Positions 32,791 to 40,252 of a stretch of DNA of 64,000 nucleotides are shown in pieces. Position 1 is the stretch's first letter. Every line of letters begins with the position of its first letter. The stretch is from NCBI GenBank assembly GCA_910587485.1, contig CAJUKN010000001.1:1-64000 (forward strand), read 5' to 3'. The stretch comes from an uncultured Lachnospira sp. (GTDB lineage Bacteria > Bacillota > Clostridia > Lachnospirales > Lachnospiraceae). Both the position numbers and the translations under genes were made by a program. Under the pieces are notes generated by a model. It ran no database searches, was not told where the DNA came from, and saw nothing but the letters and a program-made list of their open reading frames with translations.

Positions 32791-34557
32791 ATGAATGTGA
32801 CAGGAGCAGAATTATTTGTAAAAGCACTGAAAGAAGAAGGAGTAGATACGCTGTTTGCATATCCGGGAGGACAAGTAATTGATTTATTTGATGCTTTATA
32901 TGGAGAAAGGGATATTCACATTATTTTGCCAAGACATGAGCAGGGATTGATTCATGCTGCTGATGGATATGCGCGTTCTACTGGAAAAGTTGGTGTTTGT
33001 TTGGTTACGAGTGGTCCCGGTGCAACCAATTTGGTGACAGGAATTGCCACTGCTAATTATGACAGTGTTCCACTCGTTTGTTTTACAGGGCAAGTGCCAA
33101 CCAATCTTATTGGAAATGATGCATTTCAAGAAGTTGATATTGTAGGAATTACAAGGAGCATTTGTAAGTGTGCCATAACAGTTCGCAGAAGGCAAGACTT
33201 AGCAGGAATTATCAAAAGGGCATTTTATATTGCAAAGGCAGGAAAGCCGGGTGTTGTTGTAGTTGATTTGCCAAAAGATATACAGCAAGAATATGGAAGC
33301 GATGAATATCCAGATAAGATTGAAATTAGAGGATATAAACCAAATACATGTGTTCATACTGGACAGATAAAAAAGGCAATGGAGGTATTAAATAATGCAC
33401 AAAGACCCATTTTTTTAGTTGGTGGCGGGGTAAAGAACAGTCATGCAGCTTTAGAAATGCAGAAACTTGCAGAACTTACAGGTGTTCCTGTTATTACCAC
33501 CATAATGGGAAAAGGTGTTCTTCCTACTGTGCATAATCTATATATAGGAAATATAGGTATACATGGCAGCTATGCAGCCAATACAGCCATCAGTCAGTGT
33601 GATGTGCTTTTTTCGATTGGGACAAGATTTAATGACCGTATTACAGGAAAAATTGAACAGTTTGCTTCCAAAGCTACAATTATTCATATTGATATTGATT
33701 CTGCCTCCATATCAAGAAATATTGTTGTGGACATTCCAATTGTGGCAGATGCCAAAAAAGCAATTCATTTATTGATAGAAAAAGCAATGCCTTTGAACAT
33801 AGAAACATGGGTAAATCAGATTTATAAGTGGAAAAAACAGCATCCAATCACTATGAAAAAAGAAGGGATAACGCCTGAAAAAATTATACAAAATATCAAT
33901 CAGATTTTTGACGATGCAATCATTACTACGGATGTAGGACAAAATCAATTATGGGCAACACAATTTCTGGATTTAGATGATAAGAAACAAATGTTGACTT
34001 CTGGTGGCTTGGGTACAATGGGATATGGTTTTCCGGCAGCGATTGGAGCCAAAATAGGAAACCCACAGACTGATGTAGTGGTGATTTCTGGTGATGGCGG
34101 CATACAGATGAATATTCAAGAAATGGCTACTGCCATAGTATATGAGCTGCCAATTACGATTTGCATTTTTAACAATGGTTATTTAGGAAATGTAAGACAA
34201 TGGCAAGAATTGTTTTTTGATAGACATTATTCAAGTACTTGTATGCGTTATAGAAAAAGTTGTGCCATAGATTGTAATACGCCGACAAAAAGTTGTCCTA
34301 AGTATACACCTGATTTTATAAAATTAGCACAAAGTTATGGCGCAAATGGCATTCGGGTGACACAAGAAAAAGAAATAAAAACAGCATTACAAACAGCAAA
34401 AAACACAAAAAAAGTACCAACAGTTATTGAATTTGTTATTGATAGGGAAGAAAATGTTATGCCTATTGTTCCACCCGGAAATGCTTTAAATGAAATGATT
34501 ATAGAAAGAGAGGAGCTGTTGAATGATGAAAAAACGATGGATATGCCTGTTTGTTGA
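32791..34557 (+). CDS. ilvB: Acetolactate synthase, large subunit
   Basis: 588 residues. Three thiamine-diphosphate enzyme domains: N-terminal with the catalytic Glu in PRHEQGLIHAADGYAR, a middle FAD-type domain, and C-terminal with the TPP motif GDGGIQMN...CIFNNGYLGNVRQW. A cysteine-rich insert near 485-500 (CMRYRKSCAIDC, CPKYTPDF) is usual in clostridial enzymes of this type. It condenses pyruvate to 2-acetolactate or with 2-oxobutyrate, the first committed step to Val, Leu and Ile. Start after AAAGGAGGGTTAAT. No T-box or leader peptide is evident upstream. Confidence 0.96.
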   Translation: MNVTGAELFVKALKEEGVDTLFAYPGGQVIDLFDALYGERDIHIILPRHEQGLIHAADGYARSTGKVGVCLVTSGPGATNLVTGIATANYDSVPLVCFTGQVPTNLIGNDAFQEVDIVGITRSICKCAITVRRRQDLAGIIKRAFYIAKAGKPGVVVVDLPKDIQQEYGSDEYPDKIEIRGYKPNTCVHTGQIKKAMEVLNNAQRPIFLVGGGVKNSHAALEMQKLAELTGVPVITTIMGKGVLPTVHNLYIGNIGIHGSYAANTAISQCDVLFSIGTRFNDRITGKIEQFASKATIIHIDIDSASISRNIVVDIPIVADAKKAIHLLIEKAMPLNIETWVNQIYKWKKQHPITMKKEGITPEKIIQNINQIFDDAIITTDVGQNQLWATQFLDLDDKKQMLTSGGLGTMGYGFPAAIGAKIGNPQTDVVVISGDGGIQMNIQEMATAIVYELPITICIFNNGYLGNVRQWQELFFDRHYSSTCMRYRKSCAIDCNTPTKSCPKYTPDFIKLAQSYGANGIRVTQEKEIKTALQTAKNTKKVPTVIEFVIDREENVMPIVPPGNALNEMIIEREELLNDEKTMDMPVC

Positions 34558-35017
34558 AAATGAAATTGGCGTGCTTGCTAGAATTTCTGGATTATTTTCT
34601 GGGAAGTCTTATAATATAGATACCCTGACAGTAGGCGTAACAGAGGATAAGAGCATTTCTCGTATGACCATTAGTTTGACAAGTGATGACCAAACCTTTG
34701 AACAGATAAAAAAACAACTTAATAGAAGTATAGAAGTTATTAAAGTAGTGGATTATACAAATATAGATATACATATAAAAGAATTGATGTTTGTTAAAAT
34801 AAATGCTTGTTCAGATAGGGATATAGAGGAAATTTTTAGAATAGCACAAGTGTTTCATGTCACAGTAATGGATTATAATCAAGAAACAGTATTGATAGAA
34901 AGTGTGCAAACAGAAAATGAGAATAATCGATTGATTGCTTTGTTAGAAAAATGTTATGTGAATCGTATTGAAATAGTAAGAGGAGGAAATGTTGCTGTTG
35001 AGGCATTAAAACAATAA
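34523..35017 (+). CDS. ilvN: Acetolactate synthase, small regulatory subunit
   Basis: 164 residues, overlapping ilvB by 35 bases in another frame; the site GAGGAG precedes ATG 34523 (or 34526). N-terminal ACT domain: ENEIGVLARISGLFSGKSYNIDTLTVG, which binds valine for feedback control. C-terminal part ends with EIVRGGNVAVEAL. It forms the holoenzyme with the ilvB product. Its overlap keeps subunit synthesis in step. No other ilv gene follows. Confidence 0.95.
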   Translation: MMKKRWICLFVENEIGVLARISGLFSGKSYNIDTLTVGVTEDKSISRMTISLTSDDQTFEQIKKQLNRSIEVIKVVDYTNIDIHIKELMFVKINACSDRDIEEIFRIAQVFHVTVMDYNQETVLIESVQTENENNRLIALLEKCYVNRIEIVRGGNVAVEALKQ

Positions 35018-35136
35018 GTTTCCTTACAGTTGACAAAATAGAATTAAATATCGTGTTAATCCATTGTATTCTTTTTAAAAAGAGATTATAATTCTTGTAT
35101 AAAATATAGAAAAAGCCACATAAATAATTTAACGTT

Positions 35137-35161
35137 ATCAAGGAAATCCCCGCTTTAATGA
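35137..35161 (-). repeat. Partial IS605-end-like repeat
   Basis: ATCAAGGAAATCCCCGCTTT and AATG after it match the reverse complement of the right half of the element at 30526-30548 (ATCAAGGAAGTCCCCCACTT). No hairpin partner remains. Confidence 0.4.
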
Positions 35162-35191
35162 TATCGTTTTACTTAAAAAATGGAGGGAGCA

Positions 35192-36310
35192 ATGAATCAT
35201 TTTAATATATCAGAAAATATTGGAAGGCTTCGCCATGAAAAGAAAATTACGCAAGAACAGTTGGCATACTTTTTGGGCGTGACAAAGGCTTCTGTCTCAA
35301 AGTGGGAGACGGCACAAAGTCTTCCAGATGTAAGTCTGCTGCCATTAATTGCTTCTTTTTTTGATATTTCCATAGATGAATTAATTGGTTATCATCCGCA
35401 GCTTTCCAAAGAAGAAATCATGCAGTTATATTATGAATTTTCAGAGGATTTTGCAAATAAGTCTTTTGAGGAAGTAATGGATAAAATTAATGTTCATATA
35501 AAAATGTATTATGCTTGTTATCCTTTTATTTTTCAAGTATGTATATTACTGATAAATTATTATATGCTTGCAAAGGAAAAAGCACAGCAAACAGAGGTTT
35601 TACAGCTTATTATTACGTTGTGCGAGCATGTTCAATGCGATTGTAAAGATATGAATATATGTAGCAATGTTGTCATTTTACAAGCCATTGCAAATTTGCA
35701 GCTGGGAAAGGCAAAAGAAGTAATTGAACTTTTGGAAGATGTAACAAAACCATATAAATTAATTAATCAAGGCAGTATATATTTGACAATGGCATATATG
35801 ATGTTGGGCAATACTCAAAAAGCAAGAAGTTTTACTCAGCTAAATTTATATTATGATATTTTATCCTTAGTTGGAGATGCAAAACAATATCTTTCTATAT
35901 CCATTGATAATGTTGATGTCTGCAATGAAACGGTAAAGCGTATTGATAAAGTGATTAAAGCATTTGAGTTGATAAGACTTCACCCCAATGATGCCGCAGT
36001 ATTTTATTATCAGGCAGCAGTGTGTTATGCGGCAAATGATGATATAACAAATACATTGCATTATTTAAATCTTTATGTGGATTGTCTTGAAGAATTATTA
36101 AAAAATGATAAGATAATGTTACATGGAGATTGGTATTTTGATAGTATTATGGAAAGTTTTAAAGAATTTGGTATTGGCTTAAAGGCACCAAGAAATAGAA
36201 AAGCAATCTTAGAAGATGTATATTGTTCGCTTGAAAATCCTGCATTTGCGAATCTTCAGAAGGAGACCAATTATAAAGAGATAAAAGACAGACTAAAAAA
36301 CATCTCATAA
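35192..36310 (+). CDS. XRE-family regulator with TPR-like sensor domain
   Basis: 372 residues from ATG 35192 behind AATGGAGGGAGCA. Cro/C1-type HTH at 5-62 (ENIGRLRHEKKITQEQLAYF, VSKWETAQSLPDVSLLP), then ISIDELIGYHPQL. The rest (about 75-372) is helical with TPR-like pairs, resembling quorum-peptide receptors of the Rgg/PlcR kind without assigning one. It lies directly before a small membrane protein and an ABC exporter pair, and probably controls them. Confidence 0.88.
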   Translation: MNHFNISENIGRLRHEKKITQEQLAYFLGVTKASVSKWETAQSLPDVSLLPLIASFFDISIDELIGYHPQLSKEEIMQLYYEFSEDFANKSFEEVMDKINVHIKMYYACYPFIFQVCILLINYYMLAKEKAQQTEVLQLIITLCEHVQCDCKDMNICSNVVILQAIANLQLGKAKEVIELLEDVTKPYKLINQGSIYLTMAYMMLGNTQKARSFTQLNLYYDILSLVGDAKQYLSISIDNVDVCNETVKRIDKVIKAFELIRLHPNDAAVFYYQAAVCYAANDDITNTLHYLNLYVDCLEELLKNDKIMLHGDWYFDSIMESFKEFGIGLKAPRNRKAILEDVYCSLENPAFANLQKETNYKEIKDRLKNIS

Positions 36311-36339
36311 GATGAAAATTTTTTTGCATAAAAATAATA

Positions 36340-36351
36340 CAGAAATGAGGA
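36340..36351 (+). promoter_or_regulatory. Leader ribosome-site module (AATACAGAAATGAGG), copy G
   Basis: TACAGAAATGAGG directly before the ATG at 36357 repeats the 3' end of the structured leaders at 45049 and 44419; no upstream arms are seen. The same module (copies E, F) stands before 37528 and 29506. Confidence 0.5.
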
Positions 36352-36356
36352 TTAAT

Positions 36357-36557
36357 ATGGAAAATTTTAAGTCGTTATTACCATTTATCATTCCGATTGC
36401 CATTGCTGAATTGGCATTGTTAGGGTTTACCTTGTGGCATATTCTTACACATAAGAATTATAAATATGGTAATCGAACATTATGGGTAATTGTAGCTATT
36501 GTTGGTATGCAGTTTATTGGACCTGTTTTATACTTTATTTTTGGGAAAGAGGATTAA
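36357..36557 (+). CDS. PLDc_N-like two-helix membrane protein
   Basis: 66 residues from ATG 36357, served by the ATGAGG site. Two membrane helices (about 7-28 and 42-61) around a polar loop with THKNYKYGNRTLW; the second ends in GPVLYFIFGK. This is the phospholipase-D N-terminal type domain that in clostridia is often a stand-alone ORF ahead of ABC exporters, as here (ATPase 2 bases downstream). It is probably an accessory part of the exporter or its sensor. Confidence 0.85.
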   Translation: MENFKSLLPFIIPIAIAELALLGFTLWHILTHKNYKYGNRTLWVIVAIVGMQFIGPVLYFIFGKED

Positions 36558-36559
36558 TA

Positions 36560-37471
36560 ATGGATATGTTACAAATTTCACATATTAGTAAGGCATTTGG
36601 AAAAAATCAAATATTAAAAGATTTAAATATCTGTGTTCCACAACATTGTATATTTGGTTTTATTGGGCAAAATGGGGCAGGAAAAACCACGACAATGAAA
36701 TTGATATTAGGTTTGCTAAAGCCAGATAAAGGAGATATTTTTGTCAATGAACAAAAGGTGCAGTTTGGTGAAAATTCAACAAATCAATGGATAGGGTATT
36801 TGCCAGATGTACCAGAATTTTATGGTTTTATGACGCCAAGTGAATACTTAAAAATGTGTGGCGAGATTACAGGAATGAAACCAGATTTTATTAAGAAAAG
36901 AAGTGATGAACTGCTTGAAATGGTAGGTCTTGCCTCACAGCAAAAGCGTATAAAAGGATTTTCAAGAGGAATGAAACAACGTCTGGGCATTGCGCAGGCA
37001 CTTATCAATAATCCAAAACTTTTAATATGCGATGAGCCAACAAGTGCATTAGACCCTGTTGGCAGAAAGGAAATATTAGATATTTTAAAATCCGTAAAAG
37101 AGCATACCACGGTTGTATTTTCTACACATATTCTTTCTGATGTAGAAAAAATTTGCGATAGAGCAGCATTTTTGCACAATGGCAGTATTGTGCTTGAAAG
37201 AGATATTGCTGATATTAAAAATGTAGAAAGAGTGAGTAATGTAGAAATTGATTTTATTCAACAAGAAGATGCACTCCATTTTATAAAATTATATGGTGAA
37301 GGTGAATTAATTGAAACCAATAAAGTTGTTCTATCTGCCCAAAATCAATCGAGTATGTTGAAAATTCTTGGATTTTTGTCAGAAAATCAGTTTCATATCG
37401 TTCGTGTGCAAAAGCAGGAACCTTCACTAGAAGATTTGTTTTTGACAATTATAAAGCAGGATAAGTCATAA
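36560..37471 (+). CDS. ABC-2 type transporter ATP-binding protein
   Basis: 303 residues from ATG 36560 after AAAGAGGATTAATA. Walker A GQNGAGKTT, Q-loop PDVPEF, signature FSRGMKQRLGIAQALINNPKLL, Walker B LLICDEPTSALD, H-loop STHIL. The C-terminal 80 residues resemble the regulatory tail of drug or bacteriocin exporter ATPases (VSNVEIDF). It pairs with the permease at 37528 and overlaps the small membrane gene by close spacing. Confidence 0.93.
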   Translation: MDMLQISHISKAFGKNQILKDLNICVPQHCIFGFIGQNGAGKTTTMKLILGLLKPDKGDIFVNEQKVQFGENSTNQWIGYLPDVPEFYGFMTPSEYLKMCGEITGMKPDFIKKRSDELLEMVGLASQQKRIKGFSRGMKQRLGIAQALINNPKLLICDEPTSALDPVGRKEILDILKSVKEHTTVVFSTHILSDVEKICDRAAFLHNGSIVLERDIADIKNVERVSNVEIDFIQQEDALHFIKLYGEGELIETNKVVLSAQNQSSMLKILGFLSENQFHIVRVQKQEPSLEDLFLTIIKQDKS

Positions 37472-37493
37472 ACTTGTAAAAAATTTTAGGTCT

Positions 37494-37519
37494 TTACACA
37501 AAAACAGTGCAGAAATGAG
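37494..37519 (+). promoter_or_regulatory. Leader ribosome-site module, copy E
   Basis: ACACAAAAACAGTGCAGAAA and TGAGG before the ATG at 37528. The upstream GTCATAAAC...ATTTTAGG also matches part of copy C at 61138. The 5' arms are missing, since this region lies in the tail of the previous gene. Confidence 0.5.
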
Positions 37520-37527
37520 GAATAAAT

Positions 37528-38298
37528 ATGAAACAATTTACAGGATTTACAAAAAAGGAAATTTTAGAACAAGTTAGAAGTGGGAAATTATTTATTATTT
37601 TGCTTATTTTTATTGTTGTTGGTATTATGAATCCTGCAATTACAAAATTAACACCATGGATTATCGATTTATTGTCAGACCAGCTTAGAGAAACAGGTAT
37701 GACAATACCAGAAATAAGCGTTGATGCATTAGCTTCATGGGCGCAGTTTTATAAAAATATGCCAATAGCATTTATTGCATTTATGATTTTTTTTAGTGGT
37801 ACATTTATTGTAGAATTTCAACATAAAACATTAATTAATATGATTACAAAAGGAATGGTACGATATAAAATTATATATGCAAAAATGCTGATTATCGTGG
37901 TTCTTTGGACAGTTGGATATTGGATATCTTATGGCATAACTTATGGATATAATGCTTATTTTTGGGATAATACAATCGTGAATAACCTTTTATGTTCAGC
38001 AGGAATGTATTGGCTTTGTTGTGTGTGGATTATCTCTGTAATTCCACTAGCTTCGGCTTTATTTAATTCATTAGGAGCATGTCTTCTCACAGAAGTAGCA
38101 GCATTTCTTGTACCTTATTTGTTGCAGATGATACCCAAATTAAGCAAATATATGCCAACACATCTTATGGATTCTGTAAATTTATTGATAGATGCAACGA
38201 AACCAGATGATTATTTGTGGGCAATAGTGATTTCAATAGGACTTATTATAATCAATATGATAGTGGCTGTATTTGTTTTTAATAAAAAGGAATTATAA
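37528..38298 (+). CDS. ABC-2 type transporter permease
   Basis: 256 residues with six membrane helices (about 20-40, 75-95, 120-140, 155-180, 190-205 and 228-250). It starts FTGFTKKEILEQVRSGKLFII, a typical ABC2 membrane protein start. The partner ATPase gene lies 56 bases upstream, and a strong terminator at 38345 ends the operon. Substrate unknown; the XRE regulator suggests a peptide or drug. Confidence 0.88.
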   Translation: MKQFTGFTKKEILEQVRSGKLFIILLIFIVVGIMNPAITKLTPWIIDLLSDQLRETGMTIPEISVDALASWAQFYKNMPIAFIAFMIFFSGTFIVEFQHKTLINMITKGMVRYKIIYAKMLIIVVLWTVGYWISYGITYGYNAYFWDNTIVNNLLCSAGMYWLCCVWIISVIPLASALFNSLGACLLTEVAAFLVPYLLQMIPKLSKYMPTHLMDSVNLLIDATKPDDYLWAIVISIGLIIINMIVAVFVFNKKEL

Positions 38299-38344
38299 GA
38301 TAAAAAATTAAGGATATTTGTATTTAAGCAACCACAAGAAAAAG

Positions 38345-38377
38345 CCGTAATGAGATTTACTACATTACGGTTTTTTT
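38345..38377 (+). terminator. Terminator of the XRE-ABC operon
   Basis: CCGTAATG (38345-38352) and CATTACGG (38363-38370), then TTTTTTT. Confidence 0.92.
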
Positions 38378-38503
38378 GGTGTTTTGGTATTGTTTATAAA
38401 GGTTTTTAAGTTGACCATTTTTCATAAATTTTGTTATAAATTCATTTCTCAATAATATCTAGTATATCATTTTTATATTATTTTTACAAAACAAGTGGAT
38501 TAA

Positions 38504-38839
38504 TCATTTATTGCAATATTTTGCAAAAAAATCATAGCATACCCATTTTTCAATATATGCGATAATTTCTTTTTTTGATTTTGATGAAATTTGTTCTAAT
38601 GGGCAATCCCACTGAAAATTTTTGACAAGCAGCAAAAGATAATTTCCGTTTATGTCATAACTTGGATACCAGCCCAAATCAATAAGTAAGTTGGCTTTTT
38701 CATTATAAAGTTGTAATAAATCTTCGTGTAATTCAAATAAATCCTTTTTATTATGTATATTAATATCATATTCTGTAAAATGATTATATTCTATTTTCCA
38801 TCCTGCCTGAATCCGCAGTGGCTGTAATTCATAATACAT
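38504..38839 (-). CDS. Hypothetical 111-residue protein
   Basis: 111 residues, acidic and aromatic (W and Y rich: GWKIEYNHFTEYDINIHN; LIDLGWYPSYDINGNYLLLL), no membrane segment. The start lacks a clear ribosome site. Small aromatic, acidic proteins of this kind are often immunity proteins of polymorphic toxins, but there is no toxin gene nearby and no family I can name. It is a lone gene in an AT-rich gap. Confidence 0.5.
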   Translation of the reverse strand: MYYELQPLRIQAGWKIEYNHFTEYDINIHNKKDLFELHEDLLQLYNEKANLLIDLGWYPSYDINGNYLLLLVKNFQWDCPLEQISSKSKKEIIAYIEKWVCYDFFAKYCNK

Positions 38840-39058
38840 TTATTTATCAGTTGTAAAGTGTTTCTTTTTCAGTAGAAATTTTAAGAAATCACCATAAACT
38901 TTTCCTTTCATCTTCGTTCTATTATTGTATTAGTCAAGGAAATCTTTGTCAATCATTCTCTCAAAATTTCATAAATCGTTAAATGGTTTATAGGGACTGT
39001 TCTGATTTGTTGTAAACAATGAATTTTTGGACACACTATAATAAATTATTTTTTTTTA

Positions 39059-39087
39059 TTGACATATACCCCATATGGGTATATTAT
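39059..39087 (+). promoter_or_regulatory. Promoter with CsoR-type copper operator
   Basis: TTGACA (39059-39064), 17 bases, TATTAT (39082-39087). Inside the spacer and -10, TATACCC and GGGTATA (39065-39071, 39077-39083) form a 7-bp dyad with a 5-base centre. The ATACCC-N-GGGTAT form is the known binding site type of CsoR-family copper repressors. A csoR gene lies at 39831. Copper would relieve repression. Confidence 0.75.
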
Positions 39088-39115
39088 GTTGATATAAATA
39101 TACAAGGAGTGAAAT

Positions 39116-39682
39116 ATGGTGAGCAAACAGCCAAATTTTCCTTTTGACATGACAGGTTATACCTGTTTTTCCATTATCAATTGTCCTGTAGAACAGGCAA
39201 TTCGGCTTTTAAAGGAGTATCCTGACCTCTGCGTCGCAGAGGATAGAGTTCCCTTTTCTTTTCAAATCGCTGTTTTGCCAGAGGATACAAGGTGGACTCT
39301 TCTGCGCTGGTCTCGACCGGGAAGATTTTACGATTTGATGAACTTAACCATGTGGCTAATGGGGTATCGTGCTGGTCTGGGTGGAGAGAATCCTATTTTT
39401 GTAGCCCTCCCACCCATAGAGCGAACTATGGAAGGTGTGTTTCTAGCCCGACCAGACTACGACAACCAGTTTGGCGATTCGATGTTGGGTTTTTGGCAAA
39501 ACTGGAGTTTCGATTACACAATACCAGGAGAGAACCTTCGCTGGATTGGCGAGAACGTGTTTCCACAAGAGTATTTTTTCAACAGTCGTGGTTATTCCTC
39601 CACGGGCTTTCAACTGGAGTGGTTGAGTGATTTAGAACGTATTTCAAGTTGGGTGGAGTGTTCAATTCCAATGGAAAAATAA
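39116..39682 (+). CDS. GC-rich gene of unknown function under a CsoR-type promoter
   Basis: 188 residues, start after ACAAGGAGTGAAAT. Base use differs plainly from the neighbours: it uses CTG, CTC, CCC, CGA and GGG codons often and is far less AT-rich, so it was probably acquired recently. The protein is aromatic and Pro-rich (WTLLRWSRPGRFYDLMN, MEGVFLARPDYDNQFG, MLGFWQNWSF), without membrane segments or Cys pairs. I do not recognise a family. Three inverted repeats lie in its first 130 bases. It is placed between the copper operator and csoR, so the CsoR-controlled promoter should drive it. Confidence 0.65.
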   Translation: MVSKQPNFPFDMTGYTCFSIINCPVEQAIRLLKEYPDLCVAEDRVPFSFQIAVLPEDTRWTLLRWSRPGRFYDLMNLTMWLMGYRAGLGGENPIFVALPPIERTMEGVFLARPDYDNQFGDSMLGFWQNWSFDYTIPGENLRWIGENVFPQEYFFNSRGYSSTGFQLEWLSDLERISSWVECSIPMEK

Positions 39683-39830
39683 CATTTTCAAACATTTCAG
39701 TTTGTGAAACTGCCAATTCACTGTAATTTCTGTGATTATATATAAAAATATGCGTTATATGTCAGATTTTATATACTGGGAATCTTTTATCAAAAAAGAT
39801 GATTTATTATAAATAAAATAAGGAGAATAT

Positions 39831-40124
39831 ATGGATTCTTGCTGCAACAGAAAAAAAGAGAGAACAGATAAAGAGTATAAAGCACTTATTAATAGGCTTA
39901 ATAGAATAGAAGGTCAGATACGAGGGATTCGCGGCATGGTTGAAAAAGATGCTTATTGTATTGATATTTTAACACAAGTGGCGGCTGTCAGTGCAGCACT
40001 CAGCGGGTTTAGCAAAGAATTGTTAGCAAATCATATAAAAACATGTGTAATGAATGATATCAAAGAAGGCAATGAAGAAACAATTGATGAGCTTTTAGAA
40101 GTGTTAAAAAAATTAATGAAGTAA
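39831..40124 (+). CDS. csoR: CsoR-family metal-sensing transcriptional repressor
   Basis: 97 residues, start after TAAGGAGAATAT. All-helical DUF156 fold: LINRLNRIEGQIRGIRGMVEKDAYCIDIL, then LLANHIKTCV. The Cu(I) ligands fit the Cys, His, Cys set (C in AYCIDIL; H and C in NHIKTC). An extra CC lies at the N terminus. It binds its operator without copper and lets go with Cu(I). copA lies downstream (128 bases), and a matching operator lies at 39065, upstream of an intervening foreign gene. Confidence 0.92.
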   Translation: MDSCCNRKKERTDKEYKALINRLNRIEGQIRGIRGMVEKDAYCIDILTQVAAVSAALSGFSKELLANHIKTCVMNDIKEGNEETIDELLEVLKKLMK

Positions 40125-40142
40125 GTTGTTACCTATTTGTGT

Positions 40143-40238
40143 TGAAGCGTCGCAAATGGGGTTTAATACGATAATAGAAATTGATTTTGCAGCTACTTTA
40201 GCAGTTTTTCTATTGCGTAATTTCTATACTGCGCTTCA
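40143..40238 (+). repeat. Dispersed stem-loop element between csoR and copA, copy 2
   Basis: Outer stem TGAAGCG (40143-40149) / CGCTTCA (40232-40238), 7 bp; inner stem ATAGAAATT (40174-40182) / AATTTCTAT (40219-40227), 9 bp. The inner part matches 7118-7186. CGCAA (40151) and TTGCG (40213) allow a third pairing. It ends 14 bases before the copA start, so it may set copA translation or simply be a mobile repeat. Confidence 0.6.
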
Positions 40239-40252
40239 GAATGGATGGAATT

